This document shows, piece by piece, positions 34,600 to 46,406 of a DNA stretch of 64,000 bases. Under the pieces are notes generated by a model. That model did no database searches, was not told where the DNA came from, and saw only the letters and a list, made by a program, of their open reading frames with translations. Within the stretch, counting starts at the first letter, position 1. The number at the start of each line of letters is the position of its first letter. This stretch comes from Capitulum mitella (lineage: Eukaryota > Arthropoda > Thecostraca > Pollicipedomorpha > Pollicipedidae), in contig CP099853.1 in assembly GCA_030062745.1 (NCBI GenBank), positions 5,059,634 through 5,123,633 of the forward strand, given 5' to 3'. Both the position numbers and the translations under genes were made by a program.

Positions 34600-35480
34600 A
34601 TCGATTTACGAAACCGCCCGGCTGGTGACCACGCAGCGCCGCGTGGGAAAACAAATCCGCGTCTGGACGGTTCTGCTGGTCGGCGAATTATCACGACGCG
34701 GGCCAGTCAGCGCATGGCGCGATGTACCCATGCCTCGCCGACATCGTTTTCATCGCCGCCAGACGGGCTAGCCAGTCGGCCTCGATCCCCTGATCATCTG
34801 ATGGTGTCATCGTGTCATCGGACCATCGGGGCTCGGCCAACCGTTACCGGCCGCCTTCAAGCCGTCGTGACGTCATTGCCTCATGGCGTCATCACGGGGG
34901 GAGGGGCGGCGCCGCGACGCCGTCACGCGGTGGGTCCTGTCCCTCCAGCTCTCGTACTGCGGCGGCGGAGGCGACAGGAACACGACGAGCAGTCCTTGTC
35001 GTCCGCCCGAGATCCATCGTCCCGGATCATTCATTTTGTCAGAGGCCGCCGTCAGCGGAGAACGAGGCCAGACCCTCGTCCGGACGCGGCCAGGATCGGC
35101 CCGTCCTTCGGGCACCCGAGCGGACAGCTGCGAGTGTAGCTTCGTCGGGCCGCGGACCGGACAGCCGGCGCCCTCTGCGCCCGAGCGACCTTCAGACCTC
35201 CCAGGAAACCGGCGACGGGTACGGCTTCATCTCATGCATATGCGGCGAAGTCCCAACTTGATCCGGAGAAACCTCGACGCCCAGTCAAACGTCAAACGCC
35301 GCTCAAACCCCGGCCGAGAGTGACTCCATCAGCCACGAACACTTCACCGCGTCAGTCGGAGCTTTTCCGCGTGCCGTTCCCCGCAGACTCGCATGACACG
35401 ACTCCCCCACCGCGACGCTACGTCCTCCCTTTTCGCCGGCGCTGGCGGCGCGTGTGACCAGCTCAGAGCCGACGCTGCGG
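34600..35480. promoter_or_regulatory. Long CpG-rich island
   Basis: About 0.9 kb, CpG-dense, with the run GATCATCTGATGGTGTCATCG near 34791 and a TGACGTCATTGCC word near 34868. Three overlapping plus-strand frames of 146-237 residues and a minus-strand frame are open together. This reflects low stop density, so I do not call a gene. Strong island candidate next to the largest satellite array. Confidence 0.4.
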
Positions 35481-35612
35481 CCGCGGCTGCCGTGCCATCC
35501 ATCACACTATCAAACGCCTTTGATGTATCGAGCCTCCCGCGGCGGCCAGCCGTGTTTATTCGGAGTCCCGCCGCGGGGAGAAGACAGGACGCGGCGGGGG
35601 ACCGTCAGCCGG

Positions 35613-36932
35613 CCGGCACCGCCTGACGCAGAGCTCCGCACCGCCTGACACAGAGCTCCGCACCGCCTGACACAGAGCTCCGCACCGCCTGACACAGAGC
35701 TCTACAGAGCCGGCACCGCCTGACACAGAGCTCCACAGAGCCGGCACCGCCTGACACAGAGCTCCGCACCGCCTGACACAGAGCTGCACAGAACGGCACC
35801 GCCGAACACAGAGCTCCGCACCGCCTGACACAGAGCTCCGCACCGCCTGACACAGAGCTGCACAGAACGGCACCGCCGAACACAGAGCCGGCACCGCCTG
35901 ACACAGAGCTCCGCACCGCCTGACACAGCGCTGCACCGAGCGGCACCGCCGAACACAGAGCCGGCACCGCCTGACACAGAGCTCTACAGAGCCGGCACCG
36001 CCTGACACAGAGCTCCGCACCGCCTGACACAGAGCTCCGCACCGCCTGACACGGAGCTCCACCGAGCGGCACCGCCGAACACAGAGCTCCGCACCGCCTG
36101 ACACAGAGCTCCACCGAGCCAGCACCGCCTCGCACAGAGCTCCACAGAGCCGGCACCGCCTGACACAGAGCTCCGCACCGCCTGACACAGAGCTCCACCG
36201 AGCGGCACCGCCTGACACAGAGCTCCGCACCGCCTGACACAGAGCTCCGCACCGCCTGACACAGAGCTCCGCACCGCCTGGCACAGAGCTCCACAGAGCC
36301 GGCACCGCCTGACACAGAGCTCCGCACCGCCTGACACAGAGCTCCGCACCGCCTGACACAGAGCTCCGCACCGCCTGACACAGAGCTGCACCGAGCCGGC
36401 ACCGCCTGACACAGAGCCAGCACCGCCAGACACAGAGCTCCGCACCGCCTGACACAGAGCTCCGCACCGCCTGACACAGAGCTCCGCACCGCCTGACACA
36501 GAGTTCCACCGAGCCGGCACCGCCTGACACAGCGGTCCACCGAGCGGCACCTCCTGACACAAAGCTCCGCACCGCCTGACACAATATTCCACCGAGCCGG
36601 CACCGCCGAACACAGAGCTCCGCACCGCCTCACACAGAGCTCCGCACCGCCTGACACAGAGCTCCACCGAGCCGACACCGACTGACACGGAGCTCCACAG
36701 AGCCGACACCGCCTCACACAGAGCTCCACCGAGCCGACACCGACTGACACGGAGCTCCACAGAGCCGGCACCGCCGGACACAGAGCTCCACCGAGCCGAC
36801 ACCGACTGACACAGAGCTCCACCGAGCCGACACCGACTGACACGGAGCTCCACAGAGCCGGCACCGCCGGACACAGAGCTCCACAGAGCCGGCACCACCT
36901 GACACAGAGCTCCACAGAGCCGACAACATCAG
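35613..36932. repeat. 22/31-bp minisatellite array (1.3 kb)
   Basis: More than fifty tandem units. The short 22-bp unit reads CCGCCTGACACAGAGCTCCG plus CA. A 31-bp form adds about 9 bp (CAGAGCCGG type) after GAGCTCCA. Single-base variants (GAACACAGAG, GACACAGCGC, GACACGGAG) are scattered, and the right end (36660-36930) is enriched for a CCGACACCGACTGACACGG variant. The minus strand contains almost no stop triplet in any frame. Because 22 and 31 are both 1 modulo 3, each of the three frames cycles through the same Cys/Val/Ser/Arg-rich phrase. The 304-456-residue frames are artefacts of the array. Confidence 0.95.
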
Positions 36933-37465
36933 CCTGACAGACACACAGCTGGCGGCTGTCGAACCAATGGCTCACACTAAGGTCAGGCGCTCTGGGTGAA
37001 AGGCGTTAAACGACTGTCTTGAAGAAGACCGGGGCAAGGAGAATAGGAAAATGACGTGCCATGCACGGAGGATAATGTTAGGCAGATTTACTTACAAATG
37101 CCTACCATGTCGCAAACCTCCTCCACAGACATTCTTCGTAGTGGCATCCCTTACATCGTCAGCCATCGAGCGGTTCATACAGACAAGTTTTTAACGATCA
37201 GTGATTCATTACAGGCAACAACCGGGCATGTACAGAACACAAGATAAGTCCGAAACAGTTGATTGTGAAGAACAGAGTACATTGGTGCCGGAAAAAATTC
37301 TGGTTTACACACAAAGGATACATATCATCATGGACGCAACGTTTCAGCCATAGGCCATAGCCATTTTGACTTCAGCAAGTCCCAAAATAACTTTCGAAGG
37401 CATTGCTTTAGTTTTGACGAAAACTACTGACAACTACACCCAGCCAGGAATATCCCGACGCCTCA
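36933..37465. other. No gene seen between two satellite arrays
   Basis: Unique sequence of about 530 bp separating the 22/31-bp array from the 38-bp array; no recognisable feature. Confidence 0.4.
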
Positions 37466-37850
37466 TTCGCCCCATCATCCCAGGTCGTCGGCGGCGAATC
37501 TAGTTCGCCCCATCATCCCAGGCCGTCGGCGGCGAATCTAGTTCGCCCCATCATCCCAGGCCGTCGGCGGCGAATCTAGTTCGCCCCATCATCCCAGGTC
37601 GTCGGCGGCGAATCTAGTTCGCCCCATCATCCCAGGCCGTCGGCGGCGAATCTAGTTCGCCCCATCATCCCAGGCCGTCGGCGGCGAATCTAGTTCGCCC
37701 CATCATCCCAGGTCGTCGGCGGCGAATCTAGTTCGCCCCATCATCCCAGGCCGTCGGCGGCGAATCTAGTTCGCCCCATCATCCCAGGCCGTCGGCGGCG
37801 AATCTAGTTCGCCCCATCATCCCAGGCCGTCGGCGGCGAATCTAGTTCGT
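37466..37850. repeat. 38-bp tandem repeat, 10 near-identical copies with 114-bp higher-order pattern
   Basis: Units start at 37466, 37504, 37542, 37580, 37618, 37656, 37694, 37732, 37770 and 37808. A truncated TTCG begins at 37846. The only difference between units is one T/C site (CCAGGTCG versus CCAGGCCG), reading T C C T C C T C C C. Three units (114 bp) therefore form a higher-order repeat. The junction of adjacent units contains the inverted repeat GGCGAATCTAGTTCGCC. The homogeneity implies very recent amplification or active homogenisation. Confidence 0.97.
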
Positions 37851-38095
37851 CAAACGCGAGAGCCAGTCGCCCCTGTGGCCCCCTGTAGGGCGCAGATTGG
37901 GTCTGCCACCCCTGCCGGGCGGACGCCGGTGGGTGGCGGACCCCTGGCGCGGCGTCGGCCGGCCGCGCGCCTGTGGAAGTGTTTGTCAGACTTTGATGGT
38001 CCGGTAATGGAGTTGAACTGCCGGGGCAGAATTAATTTTATGTGCGCACGAAAAACAAGATCATTTCTCTAAACGCTCCGCGCCTGACATTGGAG
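37851..38095. promoter_or_regulatory. GC-rich island remnant
   Basis: GC-rich at 37870-37980 (GGCGCGGCGTCGGCCGGCC words), then TAATGGAG and GAATTAATTTTATG words. Composition resembles the other islands. Confidence 0.25.
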
Positions 38096-38160
38096 CCGGA
38101 GGGAGAGTGAGGGAAGGAGGGAGAGAGAGGGAGAGAGGGGGAGGGCACGTGGGGAAGGGA
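38096..38160. repeat. Polypurine (GGGA/GA)n tract
   Basis: About 60 bases almost all A or G, with several GGGG or GGG runs. It can form triplex or G-rich structures. Confidence 0.85.
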
Positions 38161-39060
38161 AAGTCTGGTACGGGGCCGGCGTTAAAAATTTGACTTCGCA
38201 AAGAAGTGACAGATGAGGCCTGTCAGGAGGGTGGTGGAAAATAAGCCCGATTGAAGAGCTGAGTTTTCTCGGCGGCTGAAAAAAGAGATACCGTCCGAGG
38301 AAAATTAATTATCCTGCCTGAAAAAACTAGATCAAGGGTTACACCCGACGCTAACCGTCAGACGTGGTCAGATTTAGTCTGGCATGTGAAGGTCGCTTCA
38401 CCGGAAGACGAGGGCAGCAGCTGGCTCACCAGTCCTCTACAAAGATGATGAATGAATGGTCGACCACGACGAACTATCTCTCCGAGAATGAGGTGATGAA
38501 TGATCTCTCGTTTATCGTCGACACCAGGCCTGGTGTGGGCCGAGCTCGTCTCGAGCGTCGGACAGAACGTGGAGGTAGAGAAACATGGGCGCCAGTAGAT
38601 GGAACTCGTTCGGCCGTTAGGAACACGGCCATAGAGTGACGGTCCGATTAAACCGATCACTGATCTTAAACCCACTCGCGATTCATGCTTTCGTTCCTAC
38701 TTCTAACACCAATCGAAAATGGGCAGAAGCCTGAAAAACATAACTGATTACGTTTATTGCGGCTGCGGGTTGGCAAAATATCATCAGATCAACCCTGAAT
38801 CCATCATCTCGTTTGGTCAGTGACGTACGAGTCCACCTCGCCCCTTCTTACCAACACCTACTGGGCCTTCCACCACCTGGGGTCCCTCCCCTCTCCGCGC
38901 CCGAACCCCTGCCCCGCGTCGGAAACCTGCCGCCACCGTCGGCAGACAGACGGACAGACGGCGCTCGGTCGGAATCCGTCACGGCTGTCGGGTCGCGTCA
39001 GAGCGGGGCCATGGCTCGGCGGGCGCCGCCCTTTCATCTCAGATTACCCCCGGCCCGGTG
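38161..39060. other. No gene seen
   Basis: Unique DNA with a GC-rich end at 38880-39060, open on the plus strand in two frames without recognisable product. Confidence 0.35.
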
Positions 39061-39800
39061 ACGCCGGGCGGAGGGTCAGACGGGCCGGCAGACGGAGCAG
39101 ACGGAGCGGCAGACTGGCTGTCCGAACGGCGGACTCGACAGCGGAGAAGCAGACGGCGAGGTGGGCCGGCAGACTAGCGGACGGCCAGGCGGACTAAGTA
39201 GACGGACCGGTGGGCTGAGTAGGTGGAAAGGCAGACCAGACATACAGAGAAGCAGACGGCGAGGTGGGCCGGCAGACTAGCGGACGGCCAAGCAGACTAA
39301 GTAGAGGGACCGGTGGGCTAAGTAGGTGGAGAGGCAGACTCGTAAACGAGCCGGCAGACTAAACAAAATAAGGGCAGACTCAGCAGGCGGACTGTAAAAC
39401 TTGACAGATGGCTGGCAGACTAAGCAGACCATAAGGCTGGCTAATCAACGGACAAACAGATGGCCAAACGGGGTGGCAGACTAGCAGACGGCTGGAAAGG
39501 CAGAACAGCAGATTAAGCAGACCAGGAAGCAGGCCACTCAGATAAAGAAACCTATGGTCTGATGGGTAAACAGATGGCAAAGACTGAGCAGACGGGGAAA
39601 AGCAGCAGTCGGTCACGCCAACAGACGGGTAAAATTAAGCAGACGGGAAGCTGAATAGACAAACGAGGGAGCAGACGGTCGGCGGACTGTCAGACGGCTC
39701 GCAAGACAGAGCGGCAGACGTGGAGAAAGGAAGACGGACCGGACGGACAGACGTGACAAACGCCCAAACATCAAGCCGCAAGATACAGCTGACAAACAAA
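39060..39800. repeat. Degenerate (CAGACGG) minisatellite with a 103-bp internal duplication
   Basis: Words of CAGACGG, CAGACTAG and CGGACGG type recur every 8-12 bp over 740 bp, decaying to the right. Within it, 39144-39246 is repeated at 39247-39345 (starting GAGAAGCAGACGGCGAGG) with few changes, giving a 103-bp tandem pair. The complementary words CCGTCTGCCGG dominate the array at 47.4-47.9 kb. Confidence 0.8.
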
Positions 39801-41080
39801 CAGACGAACAGAGGACAGAAGAAGCAGCGAGGTGGTGTTCCGTGTAATGGAGGTGAAGCAGGCACAGTGCAGAAGTGGATGGACAAACTCAACATCTGTC
39901 ACCATTTTTCACGATTCGCCCCGGCCGTACGTCAACGACCTCATTTATTTTCCGCCAACCTGCAGCCCGCGAAATTCAAACCGGCCACCGGTCTCCCAAG
40001 ACAGGTCATTAATACCGGGCGACTTTCCCTACCGCCCGGCACCTCGCCACGTCGCCGCCGCCTTGTTCAGGCGGATCGGGGCCAGCAGGACGCCGCGCCA
40101 GAGCCCCCCCCCCGCCCGTCCGTCAGGGGTGATGGGTCGGCGGGCTTGCCGGGGCCCAATCGACACCTGCCAATCTGGCCGGCTGATCCCCGGCACGCCG
40201 CACGGTCTGAAGTGTGGCGCCCGCCGACCATTCGTTCCCCTGCAGATCGGAGGACGGTATCAGCTGGCAGCTGCCGGGCAGGCGGCGGCTCCGCCCGGCC
40301 GACGGGCTGATGGTGTTGTTGGTTGACGTTGTCGAATGGGAGGGAGGAGCGGCGTGTGGAAGTCGGGAAGTCCTCAGCTTCAGCTGCTTTGAATATCCGC
40401 ACTGGCGTGGCTTGCAGGCGTTGTTACACACCCTGTGAGGTAGCATTAGCCTCATTGAGGTGATTTACAGGCGTCATTAGAGGTCCTCCCCCAATTTGCA
40501 CATTAAGTCAATGTTACATACCTATTCATTCTCACTAAATTTGTGCAGGGCTCGAAAATTTGAATCCACCAACATACTACCTTCAATGTGTAATAACGCC
40601 GTTTGAGAAGAAATGCTTTGTCATCGGAGAAATCGTTCATTTGCTGGAAATAATTGGTGTCTATATCACATCCTCTACGCGTTCGTCACTGACGCCGAAG
40701 AACAGACGAATTATCACGTGGAACGTGTTCCATTTTGTTACTGACGTGTGTGTCAATACTTGATTGAAAAGGTCAGATTAAGGTCAGACAGGGTCTAGGA
40801 CGGCAAATGGACATGACGTCTCCTACGGAGAACTCACACTTGACACGCAGTTTGTAGAGACACATTTAGAATTCAGTTTTGCTTCCACAACCAGGTGACA
40901 AAAATGGAAGGAAAGAACACTCAATCACGCTTGCCGCTCAGTACTTGGCATTTGATTCCCGCCAGTCGATCAGTTTCTTGCCCTCTGGCTTGTGTTCAGC
41001 AAAATGTTTCAACTTTCAGTAGTCTTCTCAGGTCTCAGCCGAGTGTTGCCAGGGAAGCGTTCCACCGGGAAATCCCTATA
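39801..41080. other. No gene seen; GC-rich patch at 39920-40300
   Basis: The patch contains AGGTCATTAATACCGGG (39992 on) and GC blocks and is open on both strands without recognisable product. AT-leaning unique DNA follows from 40450, with AAGGTCAGATTAAGGTCAG near 40769. Confidence 0.35.
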
Positions 41081-41089
41081 GCTATCACA

Positions 41090-41540
41090 GAGGGCGTCCG
41101 TCGACACCACCTCTGCAGCGGCCATAAATCCAGCGCGCCGGCTCTCCCCGCCGGAGCCACCTGTCCGGTCCGCCACCGCCGTCGTCGGAGGGTTTATCCA
41201 CTCCCTCCTCTTCCGGTCGTCGAGCTTAAAACGACGAGCCACCTTTGCCGTGTCTGCTGCGCGCGCCGGCGTCCGCCGGGGCAGGGTTGACCGACAGACC
41301 GCCGGCGGCGGCGGCCCACGCCACTAATCAGCCTGCCGCCGCCGGCGACGGCGCCGACTCCGCCGACACCTGCGGGCCGAAATCGAACGGGGGACACTGC
41401 GGCGAGGGCGGCGCGGCCGAGACGGTCTTGGCGCGCGCCGGCTGCCCGCCGACAGCTGCGAATCACCGCTTCATTTGCCGTTAAGTGCCGCGGATTTTGG
41501 CCGGCTTACGGCGAATCTGTTTTAATCGGGCTTTAAGCCC
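41090..41540. promoter_or_regulatory. CpG-rich island
   Basis: CpG-dense block (GCCGCCGGCGACGGCGCC words) with GCCACTAATCAGCC. It ends in a small perfect palindrome-type hairpin, CGGGCTTTAAGCCCG, at 41527-41541. A second short hairpin (GCCTCTG ... CAGAGGC, 41562-41582) follows. Confidence 0.35.
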
Positions 41541-41582
41541 GCCTGTGAGTCGCCCGCAAAAGCCTCTGATAGCAGCAGAGGC

Positions 41583-42260
41583 ATTGTCAGACATGAGATG
41601 AGGGTGGTCGTGGAGACGGAATTTCGCAAGGCTTCCGCTACTCATTTTACTTCGGAAGCTGGATGTGTCAAAGCGACATGGGAGATTTTCATGCGAAAAA
41701 TGCAGTAGAATTCATATCATATCAATCTAGCTACCCGTCACATCATTATATTTCTGAAAATCGATATTCCTGGACAAAACCTTATCTGTTTTCATACCTT
41801 CGGGCTTGACAAATGCACTAAGCCACAAAACGTGAAAACTAACTGACAGGACCACCCTAAAACCACTAGAGGCGATAAGGCACAGGATAAAATATGCAAT
41901 GATCCTCACACAGTCCTTTCCTTAACACTGAGGTAATCCCCGAAGATATGCTGGCGTCACGATCTTTGCATGTTACGGTACTTTGATGTACTGATATATC
42001 CTGACGCAATGCCGCACGATTTTCTCCTCCTGTTTTTGATTATATGTTCCTTTGACCTTTAGACTGTCGCAACTAAGATGTTTCCTGGCTGTTACATGCT
42101 ACTCGATTTTCCATTGTACCATTATCTCCAGTATATTTCTCCCTTCCGAGCCAATTACAATGCTTCGCATTTCCGTTCTTCACCAACGTTCGTTACCTCA
42201 TGGTGGGTTTTCTACCCTACGATCTGTTACCACGCAATGTTTGATACGCTCTCAAAACCC
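41583..42260. other. No gene seen
   Basis: AT-leaning unique DNA. Confidence 0.4.
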
Positions 42261-42269
42261 GCGCGCAGT

Positions 42270-42950
42270 TTTTCCCGGACCTCCTCCGGAGACCCCGGCG
42301 CCCCTACTGCCGCCTCCCTGCCACCCCACCGGCCGCGCGGCCCGGAGCCCACCTCCGCCTGCGCCGCGCGGCCGGCGGCCTGCGCCGAGCAGCGGCCGGC
42401 CTGTCCGACTGTCCGCGGCTGTCCGCGCCTGTCCGGCGCCTGTCCGCCCGTCAGCGGGCCGGCGGCGCGCGAGAGCGGCGCTGCCGGCGCCGGTGATGGA
42501 TGCCAGATGATAATCACGCGTCCGCTTTGTAAATCCGCCGTGATGGGCGACCGATAGGAGCGAGCCGACAAAGCTGGAGATGGCTGCTCAGCGCGCGGCC
42601 AGGGGCGCCGCCAGGCGCCTGGACCGGGAGGACGCCGCTCGGCAGCAGCGGACGGACACGGACGCCCGAGCACGGACGCCCCGTCGGCCGTCGTCCGTCG
42701 GGAGGCGCTGGAGGTGTGGAGAAAACGTGCTGGCGTCGGTCGGCCTCCCCTGTTCGCCGGCCTGGCGCCGCGCCTGCCCGGAGTGGCCGTTGGAATTCAT
42801 GGCCGGTCGGCGGCGCGCCGCGGTCGGCAGAACTCGATGGCGCGCTGTTTGTTTAACGCGCCTGATCGGGAAAAAGGCGCGCCGCAGAGGCGGCCTCAGG
42901 CGCGGGAGCGGGATGGACGCCCGCGTCCAGCGTGCAGCCTGGCTCCAGGA
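42270..42950. promoter_or_regulatory. Long CpG-rich island
   Basis: About 0.7 kb. A run of GCGGCTGTCCGCGCCTGTCCGG-like phrases (42400-42460) is tandem-like. GATGATAATCACGCGTCCG (42506 on) and TTTGTAAATCCGCCGTG follow. It is open on both strands with no identifiable product. Strong island candidate. Confidence 0.4.
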
Positions 42951-44770
42951 GAGGGTTCAGGGTTTCACTCGCGTCGGACGCGCAGAGTCTGCACCCCACT
43001 GGGATTCAGAGGCGGCTCCAGGGATAAAGAAACAGACAAGCATCGATTACCTCTTTCCCGGTAATCACCCTTTTCTCTGCCTTCTAAGTAATCGCTGTTA
43101 ATAGATGTATGGCATGCGGCTATTTTGTCTGGTTCTAAGTAAATGTGCGCCGTCACGCTGCAGACGCACGGCACAGCAGCTTCAGCACTACGTAGTAGGG
43201 CCACTGTTCGGTATACAACATAAGATCCAGTCTTTGGTTTCTCAATCCCTGCGGTCGTGCTGAGCCCACTTTTCACACCGCCTCCCTCCCACGAGCGATC
43301 CCCGTCCACTCTAGCACCCCCCCCCCAAACACTCCCCCTTCCTCTCCGACGCTGCCTCATCTCGGCTCGGCACTCAAGTCTCGCTCCAGCGGGCCGTGAA
43401 AGTGGCGCCCTGGCCCGGCCAGCTCTGCCCTCCGAGTCGGCCGCCGCCGACGGCAGGACGCAGCGCAGGAGGCTGTCTCCATCGGGACTGGCCCTACCGT
43501 GCAGTTCGTCTTGTTGGGCGAAACGGCTTCTGCGCTGCCGTCTGCCTTATCTGAACGTGTTCTCCTGTGGACCCGGCCCTGGAGCCCCCTAAACTGTGAG
43601 AGTGACCACCTATGCATCGTGGTTCGGCTTCATCAGCTTGATCAGGATCGGCTCTTCCCTGGAGCCTATCCTGGGATCCGCCACGAACGTTCCCGGGACC
43701 ACCTCTTTCATGGAGTCCATTACCACCAGGACCGACTCTTCCCTGCAGCCCAACGACGCGTCAGGTGTCCTAGCGTCAGGAACACCAGCCTTCCGCGTAA
43801 GAGGAAGCTGCCGCCGGCTGGGCTGGTTTTGCTATCAGTAAGCGGCCAGTGTGTCGGCCGGGAGGGCCGAGACTCGGATCGATTGATCTGACCCGTGTCG
43901 TGGAATCACAGTCGGAGGCGAGGGTAGCTGATCTCTGTGATCCTACCCGCATGCCCTCGGACGCGTCATGGACGTCAGGCGCGGTCCAACAAGGACCTGC
44001 CCTGAGGAGACAGGCGTTCGGAGGTGACCAACGCGGTCTGAACGTATTGCGATCTTCGGGGACATCGGCAAGGGCTAGAAAATGGACGACGAGGGCAGGA
44101 GATTGGGGTTTTAAAGCTCATTTTCATGCTTCGCACTGGAGGGTAATGCTGATACCAGGAAAGTCGGGGTTGCGTTCCTAGTCTTGTTCCTGGAGGTACT
44201 GACGGGTGATTCCTGTAAGTCGATATTCATGATAAACATTTCTTCCTCATTTGGAGCGTGTTCAGCTGCATCCACTTTCTCGTCCTATTTTAGTCACGGA
44301 CTTAGCAGAACAAAGGAACCACCTGCGATCAAACCGCGGACATGCTAATGGTCGCGGACACAGTGCGGTGGTTCGAACGAACGCTGATATCAGACAGAAA
44401 GAATGTGACCTGGTACAGAACACGAACCGGGCCCTCGCAAGTGCATTAAAGTGCTCTGGAAGCACAGTCTTCTGATTTTATTGCATGCTCATTGGTCGTT
44501 ATCTAGGAACAGTGTCGGCATCCCAAAGACAACGAGATTGGTAGATTGCCAAGGATTTACGACGAAGCTTTGTCAACTGCGTATGTTTCCCAGCCACTTG
44601 AGCATCCTTGACGTTTATGATTCCTCGATATCCCGCATTCCCCTGGAAAGGAACGAGAATCGTGGACAACGCGCTTCATACGCACCGGTCATTGGGTCAT
44701 GACCTTGATCGAACTCCCGCCACTACTTCTGGGAACCATCCGTGATATTTGATAAGCCCAACGATTACCT
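42951..44770. other. No gene seen
   Basis: Mixed sequence. At 43640-43765 the phrase GGATCGGCTCTTCCCTGGAGCC reappears as GGACCGACTCTTCCCTGCAGCC about 90 bp later, so the open plus-strand frames there probably track a short duplication. No gene recognised. Confidence 0.35.
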
Positions 44771-45130
44771 TTCCCGGTCGACACGGTCAATCAGGTGGTC
44801 GGGTCGTTCGCCGCCGAGCCGCCTCGCCTCGCGACAAGGGCGCGCCGCGGCCGACAAAAACATCAGACCGGCCCGACGCCGGGCGTAATTGACGACGGCC
44901 GCGCTATCTCCCGGCCGCCGGCCGTCGCTCGGGCGGCGCGCGCGGACGCGACGCGGCCGTCTGACGCGCATCAGATCGGGCAGGCCGGCGCCGCCGGCGT
45001 CGGTCTGGGCGGTCCGCCTGTCAGCCGTCCCGGCCGAGATCTCGCCCCCGGCGGGGCTCGCTGACTGACGGACGCGCTGACGGGACGGGGCCCGACAGGC
45101 GACGGCCGCGTGACGACATGACGGCCGGCT
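44770..45130. promoter_or_regulatory. CpG-rich island
   Basis: CpG-dense block with GTCAATCAGGTGG (E-box plus ATCA word), GGGCGTAATTGACGACGG and GCATCAGATCGGG embedded. No gene assigned. Confidence 0.35.
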
Positions 45131-45470
45131 GTTCGACGTTTCGGTTCGCGGGCGGGCGTTTCAAAACAAGGGTTTCGGTGACGAATGGGTTTGCGTAGTT
45201 TGCGTAGAGCATGCTTCAGTTCCAGTCGGAAAATATGATGTCGCCGGAAAAGACGCAGGCAAGGATTTTTGCTTTCCTTATTTCAGACCCAAATGGCCCA
45301 GCTGTCCGCACTGTGATGTCGTATTGGTTGCCACGCCATCACACGTTAATTAAGCCACCTTTTCCCATGCCCATTTCATACCTGTCGGCTCTCCGTCTCA
45401 CGGCTTCCTTTTATAACACCTCGAACAACTGGCAGGCGCGAACATGCTCCCCGTCTCTTCATGATCCAAG
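45131..45470. other. No gene seen
   Basis: Short unique spacer between island and minisatellite. Confidence 0.35.
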
Positions 45471-45860
45471 ACAGTCCATCGCCGTCCAGTACGTCCAAGG
45501 CGGTAATGAATGGGCCGAAATGGTCTAGAACGGTCCAGGACGGTATTTATGTAGTGCAGGGTGGTCTAGGTGGTCCGGAATAGACTCTGTTCGATCTGGG
45601 GCGGTCTAGAACGGTCCAGGGCGGTCAAGAACAGTCCAGAACGTCGCAGGACGATCCAGGGCGCCCAAGGACGGTTCCTGGCGGTCCAGGGCAATCCAGA
45701 ACGGCCCAGTATGGTCTAAGATATTCCAGGACGGCCCAGAGTAGTCCAAGATTGCCCGGGATGATCCAGGATCCATTTGGTCTGGGGTGATCCGGAACAG
45801 TCCAGGTGGCTCGGAGCAGGCCCCGTCCGATCCAGAACAGTCCAGGGCGGCCGCCGGGGC
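45470..45860. repeat. Degenerate 10-bp phased minisatellite (CGGTCCAGRA)
   Basis: The decamer CGGTCCAGGA and one- or two-base variants (CGGTCTAGAA, CAGTCCAGAA, CGGCCCAGTA, TGATCCAGGA) recur at about 10-11-bp steps for nearly 400 bp, ending in a CpG island. The spacing equals one DNA helical turn. Confidence 0.75.
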
Positions 45861-46080
45861 GGCGGTCGGACCGGCTCTGACCGGCGATCTGCGCTGTTTA
45901 CCGAGCTCGGCCGGCGGCGGCGACTGACAGGGACCACGGGCGGCCGCCGGCGGCGCCTCATGACCAGCCGTCAGCGGCCGCGGCCGGCCGCTGTCGATCC
46001 GGCGCCGACGGACAGGAGCCAGACCATCCCGTCCGGCGGCGAGGAGTGCCGGTCAGGGGCGTGAGCAGGGGCGGGGACGA
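45850..46080. promoter_or_regulatory. CpG-rich island after 10-bp array
   Basis: Dense GGCGGCGG/CCGGCCGC words follow the array without a gap. No AT words of note are seen and no gene is recognised. Confidence 0.3.
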
Positions 46081-46406
46081 GGAGTGGCGACTTCGCAGGC
46101 ACGGGAATGAGGAATGGTGGTGTCGCAGCGCATCTCTAGGTGGAGAGGAACAGGAGCCAGGTTGAAAGATGGACCAACCTGCCAGAGGTACGGTGGTAGT
46201 CGAGATCGCATCGAGGAAGGAGTGAGGGGGAACGTTGGTGGTCAGAGGTGCACCCAGGAGCAGAGTGATGTACCCCTGGGTGTCACCTAGCCCGTGCTTG
46301 CGATGGCCACGTTTCCCTCATCGTGCGTCATTTGGTCATCAGGCCAGGGCTGGATATTCCCGAAAATTGCCGAAAATAACTCGAGTGGTCTGCATGCGAC
46401 TTCAGA
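46081..46406. other. No gene seen
   Basis: Unique sequence. Confidence 0.35.

Noticed and set aside
34426-35323. Overlapping 146-237-residue plus-strand frames
   Set aside because: All lie in a CpG-dense island where stop codons are rare, and opposite-strand frames are equally open.
35556-36975. Three minus-strand open frames of 304-456 residues with Cys-rich repeats
   Set aside because: They are the three frames of one 22/31-bp array whose minus strand lacks stop triplets. The same phrase appears in every frame, which a real protein would not show.
37466-37850. CRISPR-like array
   Set aside because: Units are directly adjacent with no unique spacers, and the DNA is eukaryotic in character.
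41527-41582. Bacterial-type terminator hairpins
   Set aside because: Two short hairpins, but no bacterial gene context or T-run. The window is not prokaryotic.
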